This document shows, piece by piece, positions 54,960 to 63,553 of a DNA stretch of 64,000 bases. Numbering within the stretch: the first letter of the stretch is position 1; each line of letters begins with the position of its first letter. Position numbers and translations under genes: made by a program. Source of the DNA: Bifidobacterium breve (lineage in GTDB: Bacteria > Actinomycetota > Actinomycetes > Nanopelagicales > Nanopelagicaceae); the NCBI GenBank assembly GCA_945889195.1, contig CAMDBB010000001.1:1-64000 (forward strand), written 5' to 3'. The notes below the pieces were generated by a model. That model saw only the letters and a list, made by a program, of their open reading frames with translations, was not told the DNA's origin and ran no database searches.

Positions 54960-55848
54960 CAGAATCCAATCTGACTCCATTTACCCAGGAGCTAGCTGGC
55001 ATCAACGCTTTGCCGGATGGTTGAACTTCGCCTATTTCAATAGCAAAGGTTGATGTTCCAATATAGAGCTTCTTCTCTTTAAGGAGCAGCTCACCCGGTG
55101 GCAGTGGAAAATCGGTGATTGTTGGAGTGAAAACTTTTAGCGTTGATTCGCGAAAGTTGGTCCAAGCGCCTGGGTTAGATGTGAAGGCTCGAATCTTCTG
55201 TGAAATAACTTCTGCTGACTGGTTCCAATCAATTTGTGCATCGCCCTTAGATATCTTCATCGCCCGGGTGGCACCCTCCGAGCTCTGTGCATGCGGGCGA
55301 ACCCCTTGTTCAATAAGTGTCAGCGTTTGTGCAACAGCTTCAACTCCAAGGTCTGCAAGTTCGTTTAATAACTCATCACTCGTAATATCTGCGTCTAACG
55401 CAAATCGCTTCTCTAGGTAGATCGGTCCTGTATCCATTCCCTCATCAAGGGCAAAGACAGTTACTCCTGAGACAGAATCCCCTGCTTCGATCGCTCGTTG
55501 AACAGGTGCCGCTCCTCGCCAGCGAGGTAGCAGTGAGAAATGAAGATTGATTGAGCCATGAGTTGGTAGAGAGATCACCGAGGTAGGAAGAATGACTCCA
55601 TAGCCAATAGTGAGCAGTAGATCAGCGTCGATTAAAGCCGCGAGCGTTTCTTGCTCACCTTGCGGTTTATGGAAGGTGACGTTGTTCTGTGCGGCCCACT
55701 GCGAAACTTCTGACTCGCGGCTCTTCTGTCCTCTACCCGAAGGTCTATCTGGTTGGGTGATTACCGAGATAAGTTCATGGTTGCTTAAGAGAAGATAATC
55801 CAGCGTCGGTATCGCTACCTTGGGAGTAGCCGCGACACATAGACGCAT
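54943..55848 (-). CDS. fmt: Methionyl-tRNA formyltransferase
   Basis: Fmt formylates initiator Met-tRNA with 10-formyl-tetrahydrofolate. The 301-residue protein has LCVAATPKVAIPTLDYLL at the start, VITQPDRPSGRGQKS, the catalytic HGSINLHFSLLPRWRGAAPV (Asn and His, ~106-125), and GVTVFALDEGMDTGPIY with the catalytic Asp. A C-terminal OB-like domain follows. Length is typical (about 310). It begins directly after the def stop with AAAGGG upstream, so deformylase and formyltransferase are coupled. Confidence 0.96.
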   Translation of the reverse strand: MRLCVAATPKVAIPTLDYLLLSNHELISVITQPDRPSGRGQKSRESEVSQWAAQNNVTFHKPQGEQETLAALIDADLLLTIGYGVILPTSVISLPTHGSINLHFSLLPRWRGAAPVQRAIEAGDSVSGVTVFALDEGMDTGPIYLEKRFALDADITSDELLNELADLGVEAVAQTLTLIEQGVRPHAQSSEGATRAMKISKGDAQIDWNQSAEVISQKIRAFTSNPGAWTNFRESTLKVFTPTITDFPLPPGELLLKEKKLYIGTSTFAIEIGEVQPSGKALMPASSWVNGVRLDSGERLG

Positions 55849-56409
55849 CTATAACCCTTTGCCAAAAGGACCATGAGGTGAAACCTTAATTGTCGGAGCC
55901 GCGCCATTACTTGCGGCCAACCCAAACCATTCAGAGTCGCGAATCTCCTTCATGGCCAATTTGCGATCGGCATCGCTTAAGCGATCAATAAAGAGAATTC
56001 CATTGAGATGATCGGTCTCGTGCTGCAGAGCCCGCGCCAAGAGTTCAGTACCTTCGACTGTGATGGGTTCACCGTGCATATTAAATCCTTTGGCGACAGC
56101 TCTCCATGCGCGAGGTGTTGGGTAGACCAGGTCAGGAAAACTTAAGCATCCTTCATCGCCCTCTTGGATCTCTTCACTCAAATCAAGGGTTGGGTTAATC
56201 AGATGTCCTAGGGCTTCATCAACATCCCAGACGAATACACGGAGTGGAACTCCGATTTGAGGTGCGGCAAGTCCAGCTCCTGGGGCATCGAGCATCGTCT
56301 CAGTTAAATCTTGAACTAGCTTTCGCAACTCCTTATCAAAGTCAACAACTTCAGAGGCAGGAGTTACTAGAACTGGATCTCCAAAGTGGCGAATGGGTTG
56401 CACGGACAT
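55849..56409 (-). CDS. def: Peptide deformylase
   Basis: Def removes the formyl group from new proteins. The 186-residue protein has the three family motifs: GAGLAAPQIGVPL (~44), EGCLSFPDLVYP (metal Cys, ~87) and QHETDHLNGILFIDRL (metal His and catalytic Glu, ~129). ATG 56409 has TAGACT exactly six bases upstream. It lies between priA and fmt and probably starts its own transcript with fmt. Confidence 0.96.
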   Translation of the reverse strand: MSVQPIRHFGDPVLVTPASEVVDFDKELRKLVQDLTETMLDAPGAGLAAPQIGVPLRVFVWDVDEALGHLINPTLDLSEEIQEGDEGCLSFPDLVYPTPRAWRAVAKGFNMHGEPITVEGTELLARALQHETDHLNGILFIDRLSDADRKLAMKEIRDSEWFGLAASNGAAPTIKVSPHGPFGKGL

Positions 56410-56421
56410 GGGACAAGTCTA
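56409..56421 (-). promoter_or_regulatory. Leaderless promoter of def
   Basis: On the minus strand TAGACT (56421-56416) is six bases before ATG 56409, in the 38-base gap after priA. The hexamer and spacing are identical to those of the yczE-like gene. Confidence 0.65.
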
Positions 56422-56447
56422 CCCAATCCCCATGCGAGAAAGAGCTA

Positions 56448-58313
56448 TTACGAAAGCGAGTAAGGGTCTATCCGCAATGCGGCTAAGGTCTTTTTGGAGA
56501 TACTTCTCTTTCTCTGAAATTCATGGATAAGTGAGACGAGTTCTTCGCCATCATCGATAGGAACGAGGAGTAATAGTCGTGACTTTCCTGATGCAGCTTG
56601 CGAGGGCCCCAGTATTCGTGTTGATGCAGGTAACCTTCCTGAACTCTGCGCACTCTTGAGCCCGCGAATAAGAGCAGGTGCTTCGCCGGACTCGATCTCT
56701 AGAGAGAGTGAACGAGTAAATGGTGGAAAGCCAACTTCCTCGCGATCTCGTAGCTCCCTCGAAGTGATGAGGGAAGGTTTCCACGCGGATAGCGCACTTA
56801 TTACTGGATGGCTGTGAGAAATAACTAGAAGAAGTTCTGCGCCTATTGCCAAAGTACCGGCCGAACTAAAGAGTATTCCCCGAGCCCGCTCCTGTGAGCG
56901 AACATCTGACTGCGAGAACAATCGCTCGCACTCCAAGAGGATTACTGCGCTAAAACCTTTTGAAGATTTCGGTATCGCACCGGGCGTAGCGATGACGATT
57001 CCTTCGTCTAGCAAGAAGCTATCTAAAATCTTCTCACCACTAGATTCAGTTACTGTGAAACCCGGAAAAGCACGACCTATCTCCTGTGCGAATCGCTCTG
57101 AGCCACGGCCCATGAGAAAGAACTTTTGAGATTGGCACCAGGCACAGCGCCAGTCCATCTGCTTCTTCTGGCAGAGCGAACATTCGATCGCTCGCCCGAC
57201 TCCACGTTGTAGAACTTTTCCTCCACATTCACAGAGCGAAACGTTTCTGCATTGTGTGCAGAGAATCGATTGAGAGTAGCCCTTTCGTGGGGCGACAAAG
57301 AGAACAGGTCCCTTCTTTAGCGCACTTCGGATCGGAGTAAATATGCCCGATGGGAGAAGTTCGCCTGACGATGCCTGGAAACTCTTGACTGTCAGCGACG
57401 CCTTTACCGGTTGATACTTTATCCAACCAATTTCAATGAGCCTGGCAACCTCAGCGCTCGGCGAATAGCCCATCAGAGTTAGCGAGATTGAGCCCAGCTC
57501 ACTTCGTAGCGCCGCGACATCGCGTGCATTCCAACCAGGAGATCTCTGTTCATAGTAACTCTCAGAGCCATCATCGACGAGAATGATTTCAGCCAAATCG
57601 GGAAGTGGAGCAAAAACGCTACTTCGAGTGCCGAGCACTACCAGTTCGCGCTCATGCATAGTCTTGAGATAGTTTCGATAACGTTCTGACTTATCTAGGT
57701 TGGAATCCAACACCGTGGCGCCTGAGATAAATTCTCGTAGACGTTCGATTGACCTGGAGTCAGGAAGTAGCACTAGAACAGAACCAGCGGTACCTCTTGC
57801 TGCTACATACTCGGCAATCAGACGATATGCATCCTGAGCCGGTGGAAACTGCAGGTATTTACGTACAAGTTTCCTCGAGGGAGCTGGCCCTTTCTCGCTG
57901 ACAACAGACTCTTTATCAACTGCTGCAGACCGTGGAGGTATCGCAGATCTAAGAACGTCATACGGGTGCGCCGCCCATCTCTTCGAAACCTCAGCAATCA
58001 AGTGTAGAGATTCGGTTGTAGCTACAGGAAAGGCGGAGAGGACCTTGATTATCTGCTTAAGCCCGGCCTGATTTTCAATGACAGCGCGCGAGAGAACAAT
58101 CGCTTCGCACTCACGATTGCCAAAGGGAACAACTATTCGAACACCGATTTCGATAACCGAATCAAGGCTTGTGGGGATCGCATAATCAAACTCGCTATCG
58201 AGATGATAAACACCAGAGTCCACCCACACTCGCGCTATGCCGGTGTTGTCTGAAGGGAGAGAACGGTTACGGAATACCTCGGCCTTGAGTTTTAGTGGCC
58301 GCGCTACCGCCAC
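56448..58313 (-). CDS. priA: PriA-like primosomal protein, probably without helicase activity
   Basis: PriA restarts stalled replication forks. The 621-residue protein keeps the N-terminal 3'-OH-binding domain (ARVWVDSGVYHLDSEFDYAI, VRIVVPFGNRECEAIVL) and the zinc cysteines in LCTQCRNVSLCECGG and CSLCQKKQMDWRCAWCQ. The helicase core is degenerate: the Walker A region reads ARGTAGSVLVLLPDSRS with no GKT, and the DEEH box reads LVDDGSESYYEQ. Loss of these motifs is known in actinobacterial PriA, so a structural role is likely. GTG start, 16 bases after metK. Confidence 0.88.
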   Translation of the reverse strand: MAVARPLKLKAEVFRNRSLPSDNTGIARVWVDSGVYHLDSEFDYAIPTSLDSVIEIGVRIVVPFGNRECEAIVLSRAVIENQAGLKQIIKVLSAFPVATTESLHLIAEVSKRWAAHPYDVLRSAIPPRSAAVDKESVVSEKGPAPSRKLVRKYLQFPPAQDAYRLIAEYVAARGTAGSVLVLLPDSRSIERLREFISGATVLDSNLDKSERYRNYLKTMHERELVVLGTRSSVFAPLPDLAEIILVDDGSESYYEQRSPGWNARDVAALRSELGSISLTLMGYSPSAEVARLIEIGWIKYQPVKASLTVKSFQASSGELLPSGIFTPIRSALKKGPVLFVAPRKGYSQSILCTQCRNVSLCECGGKVLQRGVGRAIECSLCQKKQMDWRCAWCQSQKFFLMGRGSERFAQEIGRAFPGFTVTESSGEKILDSFLLDEGIVIATPGAIPKSSKGFSAVILLECERLFSQSDVRSQERARGILFSSAGTLAIGAELLLVISHSHPVISALSAWKPSLITSRELRDREEVGFPPFTRSLSLEIESGEAPALIRGLKSAQSSGRLPASTRILGPSQAASGKSRLLLLVPIDDGEELVSLIHEFQRKRSISKKTLAALRIDPYSLS

Positions 58314-58329
58314 AGTTACTTTCTCGTTC

Positions 58330-59520
58330 CTATTTAACAGCTGCTTGTAGCTCAGCTACGCGATTGGTAACTTCCCATGTGAAGTTAGGAAGCTCGCGTC
58401 CAAAGTGTCCATAGGCAGCTGTCTGTGAGTAAATAGGTCGCTTGAGATTCAAATCTCGAATAATTGCAGCAGGTCGGAGATCGAATACCGTAGTAACAGC
58501 GCTCTGAATCTTCTGAACTGGAACAGTCTCTGTGCCAAATGTTTCGACAAATACTCCAACTGGCTGCGCCTTACCTATGGCGTAGGCAACCTGTACCTCG
58601 CAGCGGCGAGCGAGTCCGGCGGCAACTACATTCTTTGCGACCCAACGCATCGCATAGGCAGCAGAACGGTCAACCTTAGATGGATCTTTACCTGAGAAGG
58701 CGCCTCCGCCGTGTCGAGCCATTCCACCATAGGTGTCAACGATAATTTTTCTCCCTGTAAGACCGGCATCTCCCATTGGACCACCGATCACAAAGCGTCC
58801 CGTCGGATTAATCAAGGTTCGCAAATCTTTTCGCGGCAGATCAATCTTGGCGAGAATTGGGTCAATGACATGTTCAATAATTTCAGGGGTTAACTGCTTT
58901 GCAACATCCACATCTTCTGAGTGCTGGCTTGAAATAACGACTGTATCAAGAGCAACAGCTTTATCTCCGTCGTATTCAATCGTCACCTGAGTCTTTCCAT
59001 CGGGGCGAAGATAGGCAAGCGCGCCTGATTTACGCACCTTAGAGAGTTGCTGCGCTAACTCGTGGGCCAACCAGATAGGAAGTGGCATCAGCTCTTTTGT
59101 GTCATCGCAGGCGTAACCGAACATCAAACCTTGGTCGCCAGCTCCTTGTAGATCGAGCGGATCTACCGCAGCGGAGACTCGATGCTCGAAAGCATCATCT
59201 ACGCCTTGAGCAATGTCAGGAGATTGTTGTCCGATTGAGATTGATACGCCACAGCTATTTCCATCAAAGCCTTTTACAGATGAGTCATATCCAATTCCGA
59301 TAACGGTGTCACGGACGATTCCCATGACATCTGCGTAACCGTTGGTCGTTACTTCACCAGCAACGTGGACTTGGCCAGTTGTAATGAGGGTCTCAACAGC
59401 AACTCGGCTGGTGGGATCCTGCGAAAGTAACGAGTCAAGAATTGCATCAGAGATTTGATCTGCAATTTTATCTGGGTGTCCTTCTGTGACGGACTCGGAT
59501 GTGAAGAGGCGCTTTGACAT
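58330..59520 (-). CDS. metK: S-adenosylmethionine synthetase
   Basis: MetK makes S-adenosylmethionine from methionine and ATP. The 396-residue protein starts [20 protein letters not shown] (ATP-binding His and Asp, ~5-24), then [16 protein letters not shown] (~118), [20 protein letters not shown] and [19 protein letters not shown] (P-loop-like). Length is normal. It is downstream of coaBC with a four-base gap (TAGGGCAATG). It supplies the SAM used by tlyA, trmI and rsmB in the window. Confidence 0.97.
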   Translation of the reverse strand: MSKRLFTSESVTEGHPDKIADQISDAILDSLLSQDPTSRVAVETLITTGQVHVAGEVTTNGYADVMGIVRDTVIGIGYDSSVKGFDGNSCGVSISIGQQSPDIAQGVDDAFEHRVSAAVDPLDLQGAGDQGLMFGYACDDTKELMPLPIWLAHELAQQLSKVRKSGALAYLRPDGKTQVTIEYDGDKAVALDTVVISSQHSEDVDVAKQLTPEIIEHVIDPILAKIDLPRKDLRTLINPTGRFVIGGPMGDAGLTGRKIIVDTYGGMARHGGGAFSGKDPSKVDRSAAYAMRWVAKNVVAAGLARRCEVQVAYAIGKAQPVGVFVETFGTETVPVQKIQSAVTTVFDLRPAAIIRDLNLKRPIYSQTAAYGHFGRELPNFTWEVTNRVAELQAAVK

Positions 59521-59524
59521 TGCC

Positions 59525-60709
59525 CTAACCTAACTTATGTAGTGCTTCTGAGAGTAACTGATGAGCAAGCGTGTCTTTGGTGGTCTCTGCCACTTCTATG
59601 ACTTTTCCGTCGCGGGTAATGATCTGACCATGGGTTGTCTCGCTATTGAAGATATCTCCTCCAGAAACATCGTTGAGATAGAGAATATCCGCGCTCTTGC
59701 GGACCATCTTCTCTTTCGCACCTTCTGTATCGAGCTTAGTCTCTGCGGCGAAGGCGATGATTACCTGGGACGTCTTCGCAGCGGCGATGGATGCCAGCAA
59801 ATCAGGGTTCTCGATCAATTCAATAGCGGTGAAATCCTTCTTCCTAATCTTTCCATCAGCGTTATGCAAAGGACGTGCATCTGCAACAGCTGCCGACATT
59901 ACCAATACGTTCGTTGCAGCAAAGTTTTCGTTGAGCGCTTGGTGCATCTGCGCCGCAGTTTCAACCTTGATTGTTTCAACGCCTGGGATATCTGAGAGAT
60001 GAACATTGGCCGAGATGAGGGTTACATCAGCTCCTCGCGACAGAGCTGCGCGAGCTACTGCATATCCTTGTTTGCCTGAGGAACGGTTTCCAATAAATCG
60101 CACTGGATCGATCGGTTCACGGGTTCCACCTGCGGTAATCAGAATCTTGCGACCCTTAAAATCTTCGCTCTCTCCAATTACTGACTTAAAGGCGCTGATG
60201 ATATTGGGAGTGCTCGGGAATCTTCCTTGTCCGATGTCACCTGATGTGAGCGCGCCTATTTCTGGATCGAGAACGGTATAACCGCGTGCCCGTAGCGTTG
60301 CAACGTTCTCCAGCGTTGCCGGGTTGCTCCACATCTGAGGGTGCATTGCTGGAACTATCAGAGTCGGAACGCTTGCTGCGAGGACGACGTTGGTAAGGAG
60401 ATCATCTGCTCTACCCGCTGCGATGCGCGCCATCAAATCTGCTGTTGCAGGCGCGATGATGAGAAAGTCGGCCTTCTTGGCTAAGGATACGTGGCGAACT
60501 TCCTCAACTGATTGAAAAACTTCAGTTGTTACACGCCGCCCTGAGAGCGCCTCCCATGTTGCAGCGCCCACAAAATTTAAACTTGAAGGGGTTGGAACGA
60601 CAGTTACTTTGAAATCAAGATCCAGTAACCGCCGCAGAAGGTCACAGGATTTATAGGCTGCAATTCCCCCACCGACTCCGAGAACAATCTCGCGTCCCAA
60701 GCCTTGCAT
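59525..60709 (-). CDS. coaBC: Bifunctional phosphopantothenoylcysteine decarboxylase/synthetase
   Basis: CoaBC makes 4'-phosphopantetheine in two steps of coenzyme A synthesis. The 394-residue protein has the N-terminal CoaC flavoprotein domain ([59 protein letters not shown]) and the C-terminal CoaB domain ([20 protein letters not shown] at ~185-204, [26 protein letters not shown]). The motif AMHxxMW replaces AMNxxMW, as also in Mycobacterium. A -10-like TAAATT lies five bases upstream. It sits between rpoZ and metK. Confidence 0.95.
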   Translation of the reverse strand: MQGLGREIVLGVGGGIAAYKSCDLLRRLLDLDFKVTVVPTPSSLNFVGAATWEALSGRRVTTEVFQSVEEVRHVSLAKKADFLIIAPATADLMARIAAGRADDLLTNVVLAASVPTLIVPAMHPQMWSNPATLENVATLRARGYTVLDPEIGALTSGDIGQGRFPSTPNIISAFKSVIGESEDFKGRKILITAGGTREPIDPVRFIGNRSSGKQGYAVARAALSRGADVTLISANVHLSDIPGVETIKVETAAQMHQALNENFAATNVLVMSAAVADARPLHNADGKIRKKDFTAIELIENPDLLASIAAAKTSQVIIAFAAETKLDTEGAKEKMVRKSADILYLNDVSGGDIFNSETTHGQIITRDGKVIEVAETTKDTLAHQLLSEALHKLG

Positions 60710-60730
60710 GGCTGAATTTAAGTGAGTGAG

Positions 60731-60991
60731 TTACGCGGTTGGTTCGAGATTTTCGATGGTGAGCAGGCCCTCGTTGATTTCGCGTAGCGCGATAGAGAGC
60801 GGCTTCTCGTGAACATGTGTATCCACTAGTGGACCTACGTATTCAAGGAGACCTTCGCCAAGCTGTGAGTAATAAGCATTGATCTGACGAGCGCGCTTTG
60901 CAGCATAGAGAACGAGGCTGTACTTAGATCCAGCCTTATCGAGAAGTTCATCGATTGGTGGATTTGTGATTCCGTCCATATGTACGCTCAT
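60731..60991 (-). CDS. rpoZ: DNA-directed RNA polymerase omega subunit
   Basis: The omega subunit stabilises RNA polymerase. The 86-residue protein has [20 protein letters not shown] (~8-27), [16 protein letters not shown] with the conserved KRARQI motif, and a C-terminal [17 protein letters not shown]. It follows the mIHF-gmk gene with GGAG seven bases before the ATG. Between the two genes, a short stem TGGGT/ACCCA (about 61012-61025) may be a weak attenuator. Order gmk-rpoZ-coaBC-metK matches Mycobacterium. Confidence 0.96.
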   Translation of the reverse strand: MSVHMDGITNPPIDELLDKAGSKYSLVLYAAKRARQINAYYSQLGEGLLEYVGPLVDTHVHEKPLSIALREINEGLLTIENLEPTA

Positions 60992-61028
60992 CTAAAGACT
61001 CCATCAAATAATTGGGTCTAAACCCAGG

Positions 61029-61904
61029 CTAATTAGCAGATGCCCATTCTATCAGGGTTGCAGCAACCTGCTCGACCTGCTGATTTATCAGAACTTTATC
61101 GAAGAATGGAGCCTGCGCCATCTCCTCCTGGGCTAACGCCAATCGCGCCGCTCTGCGTTCGGGGCTATCTGTGCCACGGCCTTCAAGGCGTGAGACCAAC
61201 TCTTCCCAAGTAGGAGGCTCTAAAAAGACGAGCAAGGCATCTGGAACCTTAGCTTTGACTTGCTTTGCACCAGAGATCTCAATTTCTAGAAGAACGCTCT
61301 TTCCAGAACGCAACGCATCCTCCACTGCCTTTCGCGGAGTACCGTAACGATTGCCGGCGAAGGCTGCCCACTCTAAGAATTCGTCCTCTTTAATGCAGCG
61401 ATCAAATTCTTCATCTGAAAGAAAATGATAATCAACGCCTTCGCGTTCATTAAAGCGCGGTGAACGGGTAGTTGCCGAAACAGATACGTGGAATGGAGAT
61501 GATCGGCGAAGTTCGTGAGCGACCGTGCTCTTTCCAACTCCCCCTGGACCTGAAAGTACAATCAGTTTTCCACGTGTGAGTGGAGATGGAGAAATAAATT
61601 CCTGCGCAAGAGCTTTTGCTTGTCGAGATCCCAGACCTTGTAATCGCCGCGTCAAAGAGATCTCTAACTTCTCTAGCAGCACCTTTGCTCGAATCTTCCC
61701 TACACCTGCTATCGATTCCACCAACTCCAGAACTCGCATCTTTGCAACTGCCTCATCGCTCTTAGCTAATTCAAGGACATCGGTGATAGATAGCTCGCCA
61801 CTTTTTACTCGAGATTTGATGCCTGCACGGACTAAGCGAGATTGCTTAGCCTTCGCCAGAGCTCGCGCCCGCTCTTCTGGAGTTAATTGAGGAGGTGCGC
61901 CCAT
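61029..61904 (-). CDS. gmk: Fusion of actinobacterial integration host factor (mIHF) and guanylate kinase
   Basis: One 291-residue ORF carries two units. Residues 1 to ~105 match mIHF (Rv1388), a DNA-bending nucleoid protein with a helix-two-turns-helix: EAVAKMRVLELVESIAGVGK (~51-70), then IRAKVLLEKLEISLTRRL and GLGSRQAKAL. Residues ~112-291 are guanylate kinase (GMP to GDP): KLIVLSGPGGVGKSTVAHEL (P-loop ~119-127), SVSATTRSPRFNEREGVDYH and GNRYGTPRKAVEDAL. In Mycobacterium these are adjacent separate genes. There is no stop, Shine-Dalgarno or ATG between the halves. The ATG at 61904 follows pyrF by nine bases. Confidence 0.92.
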   Translation of the reverse strand: MGAPPQLTPEERARALAKAKQSRLVRAGIKSRVKSGELSITDVLELAKSDEAVAKMRVLELVESIAGVGKIRAKVLLEKLEISLTRRLQGLGSRQAKALAQEFISPSPLTRGKLIVLSGPGGVGKSTVAHELRRSSPFHVSVSATTRSPRFNEREGVDYHFLSDEEFDRCIKEDEFLEWAAFAGNRYGTPRKAVEDALRSGKSVLLEIEISGAKQVKAKVPDALLVFLEPPTWEELVSRLEGRGTDSPERRAARLALAQEEMAQAPFFDKVLINQQVEQVAATLIEWASAN

Positions 61905-61913
61905 GAGGTAAAT

Positions 61914-62615
61914 CTAGTTGAGAATTTCATCTGCGATGGAACGTGCCTTAGCTGACATCTCATCCGCACCCTTGAGCCATGCCTGCGTAATCGGACGGCC
62001 AATGACCACTAGTGATGCGCCCGCTGCGATGGCATCTCGTGGCGTCATGGTTCGCTTCTGATCATCTGTGCCGACCTCAGATAGCGGTCTTACTCCCGGT
62101 GTGATGATTAAGGTTTCATCGCCCACGGCAGAGCGAATCGCCGAGATTTCAAGTGGGGAGCAGACGATCGCCTTCGCCCCAGAATCCACAGACATCTTCG
62201 CGAGTGCGACTGCGCTCTCAAGGGCTGCATTTGCAAAACCAATTTGAAAGAGATCCTCTTCAGATAGCGAAGTCAGAATTGTTACAGCGGTCACCTTTGA
62301 ATTCGGAAGCGCCTCAACAGCTGCCTTTACCATCGAAGCTCCACCTGAAGCATGAACGGTGAGAAAGGTAGGTGCTAAATCTGCAATAGCTCGCGCAGCG
62401 CCAGCAACAGTGTGTGGAATGTCGTGTAGTTTGAGATCCACAAAAATATCCGCATCAGTCTCGTTCTTAATGGCGCGAACACCCTGGTGGCCAAAGGTGA
62501 GAAAGAATTCAAGGCCCAATTTATAGACGCTTACCGAACTCTGAGTTGCGCTTACCCAACGCTTTGCAATCTCAAGATCGGGGGTATCAACGGCTAAAAC
62601 TATGGGAGCTTTCAT
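61914..62615 (-). CDS. pyrF: Orotidine 5'-phosphate decarboxylase
   Basis: PyrF makes UMP from OMP, the last step of de novo UMP synthesis. The 233-residue protein has IVLAVDTPDLEIAKRWV at the start, the catalytic DIFVDLKLHDIPHTVAGAAR (Asp-x-Lys-x-x-Asp, ~55-74), and C-terminal LIITPGVRPL and ASLVVIGRPITQAW (phosphate loop). It is the short bacterial type 1 form, not the longer mycobacterial type 2. The ATG overlaps the pyrD stop by four bases (ATGA). Confidence 0.95.
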   Translation of the reverse strand: MKAPIVLAVDTPDLEIAKRWVSATQSSVSVYKLGLEFFLTFGHQGVRAIKNETDADIFVDLKLHDIPHTVAGAARAIADLAPTFLTVHASGGASMVKAAVEALPNSKVTAVTILTSLSEEDLFQIGFANAALESAVALAKMSVDSGAKAIVCSPLEISAIRSAVGDETLIITPGVRPLSEVGTDDQKRTMTPRDAIAAGASLVVIGRPITQAWLKGADEMSAKARSIADEILN

Positions 62616-63553
62616 GGGCCTTCCTCTCGATGAGCATAACCAACTGCTTGTGAAAGGGTTGCAAATCCGCGAGCAGCAAGCAAGGTCTGCAACTCATCTC
62701 GGATCTGGATAAGAGCTGTTGGATTTCCAAAACTTGCAGTCCCCACTGAGACACCTGATGCGCCAGCAAGAATGAGTTCGAGAGCGTCGCGTCCGGTAGA
62801 AACTCCGCCCATACCTAGTATCGGAACCTGCGGAAGCGCTGCATGTACCTGATAGATCGCACGGACTGCTACCGGTTTAATGGCAGGACCTGAGAGTCCA
62901 CCAGTTTTTCCACCAAGATGTGGTCTCATCGAGTCAATGTTGATGACCATTCCAAGAACAGTATTAATCAGCGCTAGCGCATCAGCTCCCGCATCAACTA
63001 CCCCACGAGCAATAGCCGGTAGATCTGTGACGTCGGGAGAAAGTTTTGCGATGATCGGCAGTTCGCCACCAATAGTCTTTCGTACGCCATCAATCACGCG
63101 ACGAGATGCATCCGGGTCGCAGGCGAAGACTAGACCGCGATTTTCAACATTGGGACAGCTGATGTTCACTTCAACTGCGCTAATTCCAGAGATTGATCGT
63201 AACTTGCGAGCCAGAGTTGAATACTCTTCAATTGTTTCACCAGCAATTGAGACAATCACGCGTGCTTTCTGTTCTAGTAACCAAGGAACATCATTGGCTA
63301 GAAAGGCATCTATTCCAGGGCCTTGTAGCCCGATTGAGTTGAGCATTCCTGATGGAGTCTCGGCCATACGCGGTGTCGGACGACCGTGACGTGGCTTGGT
63401 CATCACCGATTTAGTGACAACTGCGCCGATATCTTTCAGAGGAAAGAACTGAGCGAGCTCTTTACCGCTACTTGCGCAACCACTTGCTGTAAAAATGGGA
63501 GATGGAAACCAAGCATTTCCAAGGGTTGTAGACATATCTACTGGCATCGTCAT
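62612..63553 (-). CDS. pyrD: Dihydroorotate dehydrogenase, class 1B-like
   Basis: PyrD oxidises dihydroorotate to orotate with FMN. The 313-residue protein has NAWFPSPIFTASGCASSGKE, VVTKSVMTKPRHGRPTPRMA, MLNSIGLQGPGIDAFL, AVEVNISCPNVENRG (with the catalytic Cys region), PIIAKLSPDVTDL and GGVSTGRDALELILAGASGV then SVGTASFGNP. With pyrK directly upstream it forms the NAD-dependent class 1B enzyme. ATG 63553 overlaps the pyrK stop by four bases (ATGA); the frame is open to 63586. Overlap with pyrF indicates coupling. Confidence 0.95.
   Translation of the reverse strand: MTMPVDMSTTLGNAWFPSPIFTASGCASSGKELAQFFPLKDIGAVVTKSVMTKPRHGRPTPRMAETPSGMLNSIGLQGPGIDAFLANDVPWLLEQKARVIVSIAGETIEEYSTLARKLRSISGISAVEVNISCPNVENRGLVFACDPDASRRVIDGVRKTIGGELPIIAKLSPDVTDLPAIARGVVDAGADALALINTVLGMVINIDSMRPHLGGKTGGLSGPAIKPVAVRAIYQVHAALPQVPILGMGGVSTGRDALELILAGASGVSVGTASFGNPTALIQIRDELQTLLAARGFATLSQAVGYAHREEGP

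Noticed and set aside
61012-61025. TGGGT/ACCCA stem between gmk and rpoZ as an intrinsic terminator
   Set aside because: The stem is only five base pairs with no T-run, and rpoZ is likely co-transcribed.
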